A DNA stretch of 34,704 nucleotides, from contig DDSV01000039.1 of the NCBI GenBank assembly GCA_002344215.1, positions 1 to 34,704 of the forward strand, written 5' to 3'. The notes under the pieces were generated by a model. That model worked only from the letters and a program-made list of their open reading frames with translations. It did no database searches and was not told the origin of the DNA. The DNA is from Akkermansiaceae bacterium UBA2381 (GTDB taxonomy: Bacteria > Verrucomicrobiota > Verrucomicrobiia > Verrucomicrobiales > DEV007). Below, in pieces: positions 19,115 through 26,635 of the stretch (positions within the stretch are counted from its first letter, which is position 1; each line of letters opens with the position of its first letter). A program made the position numbers and the translations under genes.

Positions 19115-19602
19115 TGACCGAGAGAAGTTCGATTGATCCTGTCGCTAATCACGGAGGAACCTGGATTCCGGGAGCGGGCAAGCAAGGCATTCCTGCCACA
19201 AAAGCTCGAATCCTGACCTGGTTTGACCGGGCCTGGAACGAAGGGGAGATGTCGGCTGTCGGGGAGTTGATGAGCGCCGAATCTGAAGTCCTCGGTCTGG
19301 GCACCTCGGTGATGAACGCGGTCGCATTCACCGAGACTCTGCGGGCCTACCATCAATCCTTTGACCAGATCCTCGTTGAGGTCGTGGATCTCGTTTGCGG
19401 CGGGGACGAGGGCGCCGGTCATGCCCGCTTCTCCGCGAGGCATCGTGCTTCCGGACGGGAGGTCGATGTGCTCTTCAGTTTTTCGTTTCGCTTCGAGGGC
19501 GGCAGGATCGTCTGGTTACGTCATGTCTTCGACTTCACCGCGCTGCTCTCCCAAATCGGAACTCTCGATCCGAGGGCCGTCGGGCTGATCTTCAATTTTT
19601 GA
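19114..19602 (+). CDS. SnoaL-like / ester cyclase-like protein (NTF2 fold)
   Basis: A 162-residue cytoplasmic protein. After a non-conserved 28-residue lead, ILTWFDRAWNEGEMSAVGELM is the helix-strand opening of SnoaL-like polyketide cyclase proteins, and FSFRFEGGRIVWLRHVFD is the closing beta-strand pair with the usual GGRI/W pattern. The fold is a small alpha+beta barrel with a pocket. Members act on varied small molecules and many have no known substrate. No polyketide genes are nearby, so a polyketide role is not implied. It stands alone between the DUF1592 gene and a small membrane protein. Confidence 0.7.
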   Translation: MTERSSIDPVANHGGTWIPGAGKQGIPATKARILTWFDRAWNEGEMSAVGELMSAESEVLGLGTSVMNAVAFTETLRAYHQSFDQILVEVVDLVCGGDEGAGHARFSARHRASGREVDVLFSFSFRFEGGRIVWLRHVFDFTALLSQIGTLDPRAVGLIFNF

Positions 19603-19652
19603 CACTTTTTTCCGCCTTGCAGAGAGCCGGGATCGTTCCATCTTTTGAGACC

Positions 19653-19907
19653 ATGAAAGAATCCAGTAAACCGGCCGTTTTCAGCATTGCGTCTATCCTC
19701 TCCATCCTTGCCGCCATCGGCAGCTTTATGACGGGGGCGATTCTGGGACTGATCCTCGCGATTGTGGCGATCTTCTTCGGATTTATCGGTGTGCTTATGT
19801 CGTTCGCCGATTCACGGCGCGGAGGCATCGTCAGCATCATGGCAGTCGTAGGCGGGGTGCTCGGTATCGTCGCGGCGGTGATCAAGGCGATTATCTGGAT
19901 CTTCTAG
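19653..19907 (+). CDS. Small membrane protein of unknown function
   Basis: An 84-residue hydrophobic protein beginning at ATG 19653; the frame is open further upstream but overlaps the SnoaL-like gene. Two long hydrophobic segments (about 10-50, probably a helical hairpin, and 59-82) are separated by the charged turn ADSRRG. The pattern resembles DUF4190-like or SdpI-type small membrane proteins in general, but no family is recognised with confidence. A weak GAG lies upstream of the start. Confidence 0.65.
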   Translation: MKESSKPAVFSIASILSILAAIGSFMTGAILGLILAIVAIFFGFIGVLMSFADSRRGGIVSIMAVVGGVLGIVAAVIKAIIWIF

Positions 19908-19993
19908 AAGGGGTGAGGGCGAAGTCCCTCACTTGGAGAGTTCATCGGGGGAATCGCCATCACGATCCCTTCCCGGTTCCTCATACCCGTGCC

Positions 19994-20021
19994 TTTTCAA
20001 GGGGAGCTTATCGGGCATAAT
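19994..20021 (+). promoter_or_regulatory. Candidate promoter for the esterase/SMP-30 gene
   Basis: TTTTCA (19994-19999) and CATAAT (20016-20021) are 16 bases apart. The predicted transcription start near 20028 is almost at the ATG (20030), so the mRNA would be nearly leaderless, in keeping with the lack of a Shine-Dalgarno sequence. Confidence 0.35.
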
Positions 20022-20029
20022 TTCGCGGC

Positions 20030-21763
20030 ATGAACCGATTGCTTTCTCTTCTTTTGTTTGTCTCCAGTGGCCTGTTTGCCCAGGAGGAAACCTATCCCGT
20101 TCACCCGGACATGGTGAAAAAGGAGGGGGTGCCGGTCGGCACCATCACAAAAGGGGTTTTCGATCAGAGCAGGATCTTTCCCGGTACGACCCGGGATTAC
20201 GCGGTGTATACCCCCGCCCAATACGACGCGTCGAAACCGGCTGCCCTGATGGTCTTCCAGGACGGGGCCGGGTACCTGGGTTCGGTGCCGATTGCTTTCG
20301 ACAATCTCATTCACTCCGGTGAGATGCCCGTGACCGTCGCCCTCTTCGTCAATCCGGGCGTCGTTCCCGAAGCGGGAGAAAATGCGCTGGCCCGTTACAA
20401 CCGCTCCTTTGAGTACGACGCGGCCGATGGGCGATATGCGGAGTTTCTCCTCACTGAAATGATGCCTCTCGCGCTGAAGGGTCTTGCGATCACGACGGAT
20501 CCGAATTTCCGGGGGCTCTGCGGGTCGAGCTCAGGCGGGATCGCCGCCTTTCAGGTCGCCTGGGAGCGTCCCGATCAGTTCCGGCGTGTCTTCACCACGG
20601 TGGGCACTTACGTGGGGTTACGCGGCGGGAACGAGTTGCCCGTGCTGGTACGCAAGCTCGAACCGAAGCCGATCCGCATCTTCCTTCAGGACGGAAAAAA
20701 CGACAACAATCTCTATTGCGGCAGTTGGTGGGTGGCGAATCAGGACATGCTCGCCTCCTTCGAATGGGCCGGCTACGAGGTGAACCACGAGTGGGGCGAG
20801 GGCGGACACAATCGCAAGCACGGCAATGCGATCTTCCCGGAGGTGATGCGCTGGCTCTGGGCCGACTGGAAAGGGGAGGGTGCGGTCGTGCGAACCCATC
20901 CTGACAAATCCAAAAGCAAGGCGACCGAATTCCTCGTCGACGGTGAAGACTGGCAGCTCGTGAGCGAAGGCCACGGCTTCACTGAAGGCCCGGCGGTGAA
21001 TACGGCGGGAGAGCTCTTTTTCTCCGACCTCGAGCAGAGCAAGGTCTGGCGGGTCGCGCGGGACGGAAAGGTTTCGCTCTTCCGGGAAAACACCGGCCGC
21101 ACCAATGGCCTCGCCTTCGCTCCTGACGGAAAAACCTTGTATGGATGTCAGGGTGATCCCGGGCGTATCGTTTCCTGGAATATCGATTCCGGCGAAGAGA
21201 AGGTTCATGCGGAAAAGGTCAAGCCGAACGACCTTGTCGTGGCATCGGACGGCGCCCTCTACTTTTCCGAACCGGGGAAAAAGACAATCCATGTGATCAC
21301 ACCGGCAGGCGAGGTGAAGGTGGCGTCGGATCAGTTTTCCGGAGTGAACGGAGTCGTTCTGAGCGCGGATCAGTCACTCATCTACGCGGCCGATTTCAGT
21401 GGACGGTTTGTCTGGTCGGGGCAGCGCAAGGCGGACGGTACGCTTGCCTATGTGCAGCCCTACTATCATCTCCATCTGCCTCCCGCCTCGGTCGATGTTC
21501 GCAGTCAGGCCGACGGTATGGCGGTGGCGAAGGACGGTTGGCTTCTCGTCGCCACGGCGATGGGGGTTCAGATCTGTGATCAACCGGGTCGGGTGCATTT
21601 GATTGTGCCGTGCCCGATCGGCGAGCGACATCCTTCGAATGTGGCCTTGGATGGCAACACCCTCTACGCGACCTGCGGGACGAAAGTCTTCAAGCGGAAG
21701 GTGAAACTCGCGGGGGCACAGGCCTGGGACGCGCCGGTGAAACCGGAGAAGCCGAAGTTGTGA
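20030..21763 (+). CDS. Secreted fusion of esterase (enterochelin-esterase-like) and SMP-30/gluconolactonase propeller
   Basis: A 577-residue protein with a short signal peptide (cut near GLFAQ, residue 18). Residues 45-282 are an alpha/beta hydrolase of the Fes/esterase D type: YTPAQYD, the nucleophile elbow GSSSGG (Ser167) and the histidine in EGGHNRKHG (His260). Residues 300-575 form an SMP-30/gluconolactonase/LRE-like beta-propeller with GFTEGPAVN (Glu319), VKPNDLVVASDGALYFS (Asn400) and QADGMAVAKDGWL (Asp495), which are the usual metal-binding positions. Both enzymes hydrolyse ester or lactone bonds, so sequential action on a sugar ester or lactone is plausible but inferred. Both active sites look intact. 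Fusions of this kind are known in PVC genomes. Confidence 0.88.
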   Translation: MNRLLSLLLFVSSGLFAQEETYPVHPDMVKKEGVPVGTITKGVFDQSRIFPGTTRDYAVYTPAQYDASKPAALMVFQDGAGYLGSVPIAFDNLIHSGEMPVTVALFVNPGVVPEAGENALARYNRSFEYDAADGRYAEFLLTEMMPLALKGLAITTDPNFRGLCGSSSGGIAAFQVAWERPDQFRRVFTTVGTYVGLRGGNELPVLVRKLEPKPIRIFLQDGKNDNNLYCGSWWVANQDMLASFEWAGYEVNHEWGEGGHNRKHGNAIFPEVMRWLWADWKGEGAVVRTHPDKSKSKATEFLVDGEDWQLVSEGHGFTEGPAVNTAGELFFSDLEQSKVWRVARDGKVSLFRENTGRTNGLAFAPDGKTLYGCQGDPGRIVSWNIDSGEEKVHAEKVKPNDLVVASDGALYFSEPGKKTIHVITPAGEVKVASDQFSGVNGVVLSADQSLIYAADFSGRFVWSGQRKADGTLAYVQPYYHLHLPPASVDVRSQADGMAVAKDGWLLVATAMGVQICDQPGRVHLIVPCPIGERHPSNVALDGNTLYATCGTKVFKRKVKLAGAQAWDAPVKPEKPKL

Positions 21764-21771
21764 GGTAGTTT

Positions 21772-21792
21772 CGTTCTTCGTTCTTCGTTCTT
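21772..21792. repeat. Three tandem 7-bp repeats (CGTTCTT) with T-run
   Basis: CGTTCTT occurs three times in a row at 21772-21792, followed by TTTT. It lies in the 36-base gap between convergent genes. The T-rich end might help terminate transcription of the esterase/SMP-30 gene, but no stem precedes it. Slippage-prone. Confidence 0.5.
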
Positions 21793-21799
21793 TTTTGGG

Positions 21800-22171
21800 T
21801 CAGTGAATGTTGCTTTTTGCCCCGAAATCGTACCCTGCGAAGGTGCAGAGGATGAGGGGAATACTGCCGCCGAAGAGACTGGCGAAGAAAGGCGGGAGGA
21901 ACCAGGGGAGGATCGCGAGCGTGATCAGGGCCACAGGGATTCCGAGGAAGTAACCGACAAGAGTGAAGATCTTCTGCGCCCGCCCTTCGGAACGGAAATA
22001 CCATGCGAGAGCGAGGAGCGTGGCACCGAGGCTGGCGAGGAATAGAATGCCCATGGAAAATCCCTCTGCTGACCGCTGCAGGGCTCCCTCAAGGTCGAAT
22101 CGCAGGAGCCGGGCAAGGAACAGGATAGAGGGGACGATACAGGCAAGGGGAAGAGCGATGAGCCAGCGCAT
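21800..22171 (-). CDS. Hypothetical integral membrane protein
   Basis: A 123-residue protein with four likely membrane helices: about 3-22, 38-58, 68-92 and 95-113. Loops are short; the one between spans two and three carries FRSEGRAQK. No family is recognised. The upstream divergent gap (105 bases) contains TACAAT on this strand, which could be a -10. Convergent with the esterase/SMP-30 gene. Confidence 0.65.
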   Translation of the reverse strand: MRWLIALPLACIVPSILFLARLLRFDLEGALQRSAEGFSMGILFLASLGATLLALAWYFRSEGRAQKIFTLVGYFLGIPVALITLAILPWFLPPFFASLFGGSIPLILCTFAGYDFGAKSNIH

Positions 22172-22276
22172 GAGTTGATGAAGGGGTATTGTATTTTTGT
22201 TAAAGAGGAGTCTTGCGAAGCAGGAATGAGATCGTCAGAGTGAAATCCAAATGAGGCGCGGGAGCAAGAATTCTGG

Positions 22277-23299
22277 ATGATGAAGCGTTTTGGGAAAAGT
22301 TCCAGCCCTTCCGAAGCACCGCATGCGGGAGGACGGGACATCGGTATTGTTTTCAAGGGAATGCGGCTTCTTTTCGTGGTGAGTTTTTCGATCGTCGGTG
22401 TGGTAGGTCCAGCTCTCCTCGTCGTTGCGGGACTCAGCGGAGGGAGTCGTGTTCCAGCGGTATTTGGAGCGCTCACGCTGAGTCTTGTCCTCGGGGTGGG
22501 AACCATGATTTTTGCGGGGCAGAGGAAGCTGCGGTGGATGATGCGACGACTTGCGGAAAGGACGGGATTGACTCTATCCGAAACACCGGACCTCGTGCCG
22601 GGACTGTCCCGCCTGTCGCTGGCCGGTGAAATCCAGGGGCGATGGGTCGCGATTGCTTTTGAAAATCTGCCCGTCGCGGGCACGACAGAGTATGTCCCCG
22701 GTGGCGGGAAGTGGCATATCTCGCGAAAGCGCCAGCATCTAGTCGCCAGTGTTCGCGTCCCGCCGAATCGGGCTGGGGAAAAGGGCGAGTGGCTTGATCT
22801 AAATCTGCCCGGCCGGTTCTCCGACGCCGCGGAAGGGCTCTCGGAGGAAAACGCAAACTGGCTCAGGGAACGGGGATGCCGCAAGTTTCAACTCGGAGGC
22901 GGAAGGGCGGCGATGGCGTGGGATACAACGATGACGGAAGAGGGCCTTGACGAAGCGGTCCGGGGAACGGGCATACTCATCGAATTTGCGGATCGGCTGG
23001 AATCCGGAGGTGAAACGAAGGGGGATTCCGCCGCCGCCTGTCCCCTTTGCAGAGCACCGCTTCCCTTCAATCCCCGTTACCCCCGGGCGGTCTGCAGCGC
23101 CTGTGTTTGCCGGGCCTGCGATGCGGAGGGACGACTCCTCGACTTTTATAATACGGACTTCGGCGGTGGCTATAGGGCGGTCTATCGCGAAGGCGGAGAG
23201 GAATATAACAGCCATGACTGTTTTATTGACGGCCATTCGTGCCGGGCTGACGAGGCGCGATTCGGCGGCATCGTTGTACAAATGCGCGAGTCGGATTAA
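22277..23299 (+). CDS. Membrane protein with C-terminal zinc-ribbon-like domain, unknown function
   Basis: A 340-residue protein beginning with two consecutive ATG codons. Two membrane spans lie at about 29-53 and 59-80. A soluble domain follows (about 85-250), with no recognised motif. From about 253 the protein has CPLC, CSACVCRACDAEG, then a segment with GGYRAVYREGG, CFIDGHSCRADEARFGGIVVQ. The paired CxxC motifs suggest a zinc-binding ribbon, and the closing CxIDGxxCxADEARFGGIV pattern recurs, as I recall, in uncharacterised bacterial proteins. No partner genes: it is flanked by a divergent membrane protein and the glycosidase-like gene. Confidence 0.7.
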   Translation: MMKRFGKSSSPSEAPHAGGRDIGIVFKGMRLLFVVSFSIVGVVGPALLVVAGLSGGSRVPAVFGALTLSLVLGVGTMIFAGQRKLRWMMRRLAERTGLTLSETPDLVPGLSRLSLAGEIQGRWVAIAFENLPVAGTTEYVPGGGKWHISRKRQHLVASVRVPPNRAGEKGEWLDLNLPGRFSDAAEGLSEENANWLRERGCRKFQLGGGRAAMAWDTTMTEEGLDEAVRGTGILIEFADRLESGGETKGDSAAACPLCRAPLPFNPRYPRAVCSACVCRACDAEGRLLDFYNTDFGGGYRAVYREGGEEYNSHDCFIDGHSCRADEARFGGIVVQMRESD

Positions 23300-23378
23300 T
23301 CCGGCAGCCCCTCAAGAATGAAAAATGATTAATGTCGCGTCCCTTGCGTGAGTCCATTTCAGCGGGGAAACTTACAGG

Positions 23379-25412
23379 ATGACTTCCTCCGACTGCCGCC
23401 GTGGCGGCATTTCTCTTCTCATCACATTTTTCGGGGCGATCTCTTCCCTTCATGCAGCGGACTCCGTGGCTCTCCGCACCGGCCCGCACCGCGATGTCAC
23501 GATCACACCACTTGCGGACGGCGTCTCCGAGATCGCGGTGAGCGGGGTGGTGCCGCATTTCTGGACCGCCCCGGTGGACGCGGCTTTTGATCCTGCCAAA
23601 CACACCGTCATCGCCTTCGAATATTTTTCCCCCTCGGGGATGGAGTCCGTTCACCTGCGCTACCGTCAGAGTGACGGCAGCATGACCTATGCCGGCGAAT
23701 CGGCTCTTCCGATCGCGGAGACCTGGCAGCCTTTTGCGATCGACTTCTCGGACGTCAGTCCCGCCGCGCCGAAAGGGGATCCGCAGTTTCGTTTTCATCT
23801 TGGACTGGCCTATAAGCCGGGGACTTCGCTGCGCATCCGGAACTTCGTTGTGCGCGTGCCAAACGAGGCTGAACTTGCCTCGAAGTCGCAGAGAGACGAG
23901 ATCAAAAACAGTCGTAAGGCTGACGCCGGGGCCATTCTCGCTCACCTGCGGGAACCGAGAACGGACGAGGTCAGTCTCGTCACCGTGGCGCAGGAGACGG
24001 TGCGTGTCTCAGGGAATGCCCGTGAGGGTTCGGTTCTGCGCGAGCTTTCGCTTCATGAACCATCGCATTCCGCCAGTGCACGGACGCCGGTAAAGGAAGG
24101 GCTGAAAGGCGGATTCTCCCTCGAACTGCCCCGTTTCGTCGACGGGCGGGACCGGGCGCTCTCACGCTGGCGGATCGATGGGGCGGACGGCAAACCCGCT
24201 TCCCGGGCCCGGTGGTTCGACTCGACGGATCCGGGTGTCGCGGCCGATCTGCCGAAGCTCACTGCCCCGCATCAGAAAGGCCTCGGGGGCATTCCGGTGA
24301 TCCCGAAACCTGATCATGTCCTCTTCGAACTGGGTATCCGCCACGCCACCATCAACCTTGTTCTGTCGCCGATGATATCAGCGTCGCCGAAGCCGGGCTT
24401 CGTTCCGTTTACGGTCGACGGACGCGAGTGGTTTGCGAACGAACCCATGCTGCGTCAACTTGAGACGACGGTGAAACATCTGAATGCAAAGGAGGTGCTC
24501 GTCAGCGGTATTCTCCTCGTGCCCAATCACGCGGGAAAAGCGATGACCCATCCCGAGGCTGAGCCGCGCGGGATTTATGCCATGCCGAATCTTCCAGAGG
24601 CCGAAGGCACCGCCCATTATCGCGCTGCGATTCACCTCCTCGGGGAGCGTTTTACCCGGCCGGGTTGCCGCATCATTAATTGGATTCTTCACAACGAAAT
24701 CGATCAGGCGGGCGTCTGGACGAACATGGGTGACCAGCCTCTCGCCCGGTATCTTGAGAGTTACCTCCGCTCGATGAGACTCGTCCACCACACCATGCGT
24801 TTGCGCGATCCTCACTCGCGGACCTTTGTCTCTCTGACCCATCACTGGAACAAAACGAGTTCCGGATCGGGAACCTACCGGGTGCGCGAACTCCTTGACC
24901 TCCTCGCCGAAATGGCGGTAGCCGAGGGTGATTTTGAGTGGGGCGTCGCCTACCATCCCTACCCGCAGGATCTGCGGAATCCGAATACCTGGGAGGATCC
25001 CGACGTCACGGGTGATTTTGAGACTCCCTACATCACCCCCAAAAACCTGGAGGTTCTCCCTGCCTATCTGGCGCAGGAACGATTTCTTTTTCAGGGGAAG
25101 AAAGAAAGGGCGATTCTCTTTTCGGAGCAGGGATTTAATACCCCGACCCTGAGTGAGGAGGATCAGCGGCGCCAGGTCGCGGGATTGATTTATACCTTTC
25201 GGAAACTGAAATCCATGCCCACGGTCGAGGCCTGGCATCTCCACCGCTATCAGGACATGCCGGACGGGGAGGGTGGCCTGCGTCTCGGGGTTCTGGATGA
25301 GCACGGCACGCGCAAGCTCGGATGGGGTGCTTATGCGGCCATCGGAACGGAAAAGGAGGCAGAATACTCGGCGATTGCCGACGAGGTGATGAGCAAGCCG
25401 GTTAAGCCTTAA
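23379..25412 (+). CDS. Secreted DUF5722-like protein, probable clan GH-A-type glycosidase
   Basis: A 677-residue protein with a signal peptide (about 1-27, ending SLHAA). Residues 30-175 read as a beta-sandwich (YFSPSGMESVHLRYRQSDGS, IRNFVVRVP) resembling a carbohydrate-binding module. The rest (about 300-660) looks like a TIM barrel with INWILHNEID, placing an Asn-Glu pair (Glu440) as in clan GH-A acid/base residues, and ILFSEQGF with Glu583 as a candidate nucleophile. WGVAYHPYPQDL and EAWHLHRYQD are also typical. I recall this arrangement as DUF5722. The substrate is unknown. It is followed in the same direction by a protein of unknown function and a sulfatase, which hints at degradation of a sulfated polysaccharide. 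Confidence 0.75.
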   Translation: MTSSDCRRGGISLLITFFGAISSLHAADSVALRTGPHRDVTITPLADGVSEIAVSGVVPHFWTAPVDAAFDPAKHTVIAFEYFSPSGMESVHLRYRQSDGSMTYAGESALPIAETWQPFAIDFSDVSPAAPKGDPQFRFHLGLAYKPGTSLRIRNFVVRVPNEAELASKSQRDEIKNSRKADAGAILAHLREPRTDEVSLVTVAQETVRVSGNAREGSVLRELSLHEPSHSASARTPVKEGLKGGFSLELPRFVDGRDRALSRWRIDGADGKPASRARWFDSTDPGVAADLPKLTAPHQKGLGGIPVIPKPDHVLFELGIRHATINLVLSPMISASPKPGFVPFTVDGREWFANEPMLRQLETTVKHLNAKEVLVSGILLVPNHAGKAMTHPEAEPRGIYAMPNLPEAEGTAHYRAAIHLLGERFTRPGCRIINWILHNEIDQAGVWTNMGDQPLARYLESYLRSMRLVHHTMRLRDPHSRTFVSLTHHWNKTSSGSGTYRVRELLDLLAEMAVAEGDFEWGVAYHPYPQDLRNPNTWEDPDVTGDFETPYITPKNLEVLPAYLAQERFLFQGKKERAILFSEQGFNTPTLSEEDQRRQVAGLIYTFRKLKSMPTVEAWHLHRYQDMPDGEGGLRLGVLDEHGTRKLGWGAYAAIGTEKEAEYSAIADEVMSKPVKP

Positions 25413-25479
25413 AATCCTTCGTTTTTTGAATGAAATCTCCAACTCAATCGTATTTAGAGTATCTTGAATCGAATCAGTG

Positions 25480-26592
25480 ATGTTCCGTTTCCTTTTTCTT
25501 ACCTCTTCCGTTTTTTTTCTGTTTTCCGCCTTTCTTCCCCGGGCCTTTGGTCAGGTGGGCGGTCCGGCGGCGACGTACAATGACATCGCCCGCTTTGTCG
25601 CCGGTCAGTCACTGAGCCCGGGAAGTCCCTTGCGCCGTCTCGAGGCTCTCCCTGCGGTGCGACAGCATACGACGGAGTCCACGGCTCTCTCAAAGACCTG
25701 GCAGGACCGACGCCTCAATGTGATTCGTGATTGGGCGAAGCAGGAGATTCACCCGAAGATCGCCCGGCCGCGGATTGTGAAGTACCCCTTTGCTGGTCCG
25801 GACTTTGTTCATGCAGTGACACTCTTTCCGGGAGCGGATGAGTATATCCTCGTCGGACTCGAGCCGCTGGGGTCACTTCCCGATTTCCTGGCGATGTCCG
25901 ATCCTGTCCTGAATGCCTATCTTACCCACCTCAATCATACCCTGCGGAGCATTTCCCAGCGGAGCTTTTTCATCACCACTGAGATGAGGGAGGACTTCGG
26001 AAAACAGGGGGTCGATGGGGTCTACCCCGTCCTGCTTTATTTTGCCGCGCTCACGAATCACGAGGTGATCAAAGGCGATTTCATCAAACTTTCTGCCGGA
26101 GGAGAAGCGGTCGTCGTCGCCCCGGCAGAAGCGGACGGGATCCATCTTCAGATTCGTGCGCTGGACCGACTTCCCGACTTTCCGCCGGTTCAGAATCTGT
26201 ATTATTTCAAGTATGACCTCTCCGATTCGGGGTTCAAGGCAAGCAGCACCCTGAAGGCCTTTCTTGACCGTCGCCCGGGCGGGATGGGTTATCTCAAGGC
26301 GGCCTCCTATCTGATGCATACGGAGGCGTTTACGAATATCCGGAACTATCTGGTGGGAGATTGTCAGTATCTTCTCCAGGATGAGTCGGGAATCCCGGCC
26401 GAGTTTTTTGCGACCTATTTCAACGTCAGTTACTACGGCAAATACATCGGCCCCATCGACACCTTTGCCGAGCACGATCAGCCCTTCCTCCGGCAGGTTT
26501 ACGCCTCGGGAGTCGCCAAAGCGCTTCCTTTCGGCACGGGCTATCGCATGCGCGACGAGGATGCCATCCAGATGTTCGGGATCAGGAAATAG
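25480..26592 (+). CDS. Conserved-looking secreted protein of unknown function
   Basis: A 370-residue protein from ATG 25480 (a GTG directly before is also possible). The signal peptide is clear (FLFLTSSVFFLFSAFLPRAFG, cut near residue 25). No domain is recognised. Notable segments are QHTTESTALSKTWQDRRL, the core FAGPDFVHAVTLFPGADEYIL (near 100), LVGLEPLG, and a tyrosine-rich C-terminal part with YFNVSYYGKYIGPID. There is no clear catalytic motif or repeated element. It lies 67 bases after the glycosidase-like gene and 43 bases before the sulfatase, all on the same strand, so co-transcription is likely. Confidence 0.75.
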   Translation: MFRFLFLTSSVFFLFSAFLPRAFGQVGGPAATYNDIARFVAGQSLSPGSPLRRLEALPAVRQHTTESTALSKTWQDRRLNVIRDWAKQEIHPKIARPRIVKYPFAGPDFVHAVTLFPGADEYILVGLEPLGSLPDFLAMSDPVLNAYLTHLNHTLRSISQRSFFITTEMREDFGKQGVDGVYPVLLYFAALTNHEVIKGDFIKLSAGGEAVVVAPAEADGIHLQIRALDRLPDFPPVQNLYYFKYDLSDSGFKASSTLKAFLDRRPGGMGYLKAASYLMHTEAFTNIRNYLVGDCQYLLQDESGIPAEFFATYFNVSYYGKYIGPIDTFAEHDQPFLRQVYASGVAKALPFGTGYRMRDEDAIQMFGIRK

Positions 26593-26635
26593 GTGACCGG
26601 GCGGAGTGAAGGGGGTAGAATTCCGCTACCCCCGT

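Noticed and set aside
21925..22884. 319-codon minus-strand frame covering two membrane-protein genes
   Set aside because: Ser/Arg/Pro-rich shadow of genes with clear membrane topology; no supporting start signal.
24378..25442. 354-codon minus-strand frame inside the DUF5722-like gene
   Set aside because: Antisense to a protein with a signal peptide and plausible catalytic motifs; composition typical of a shadow.
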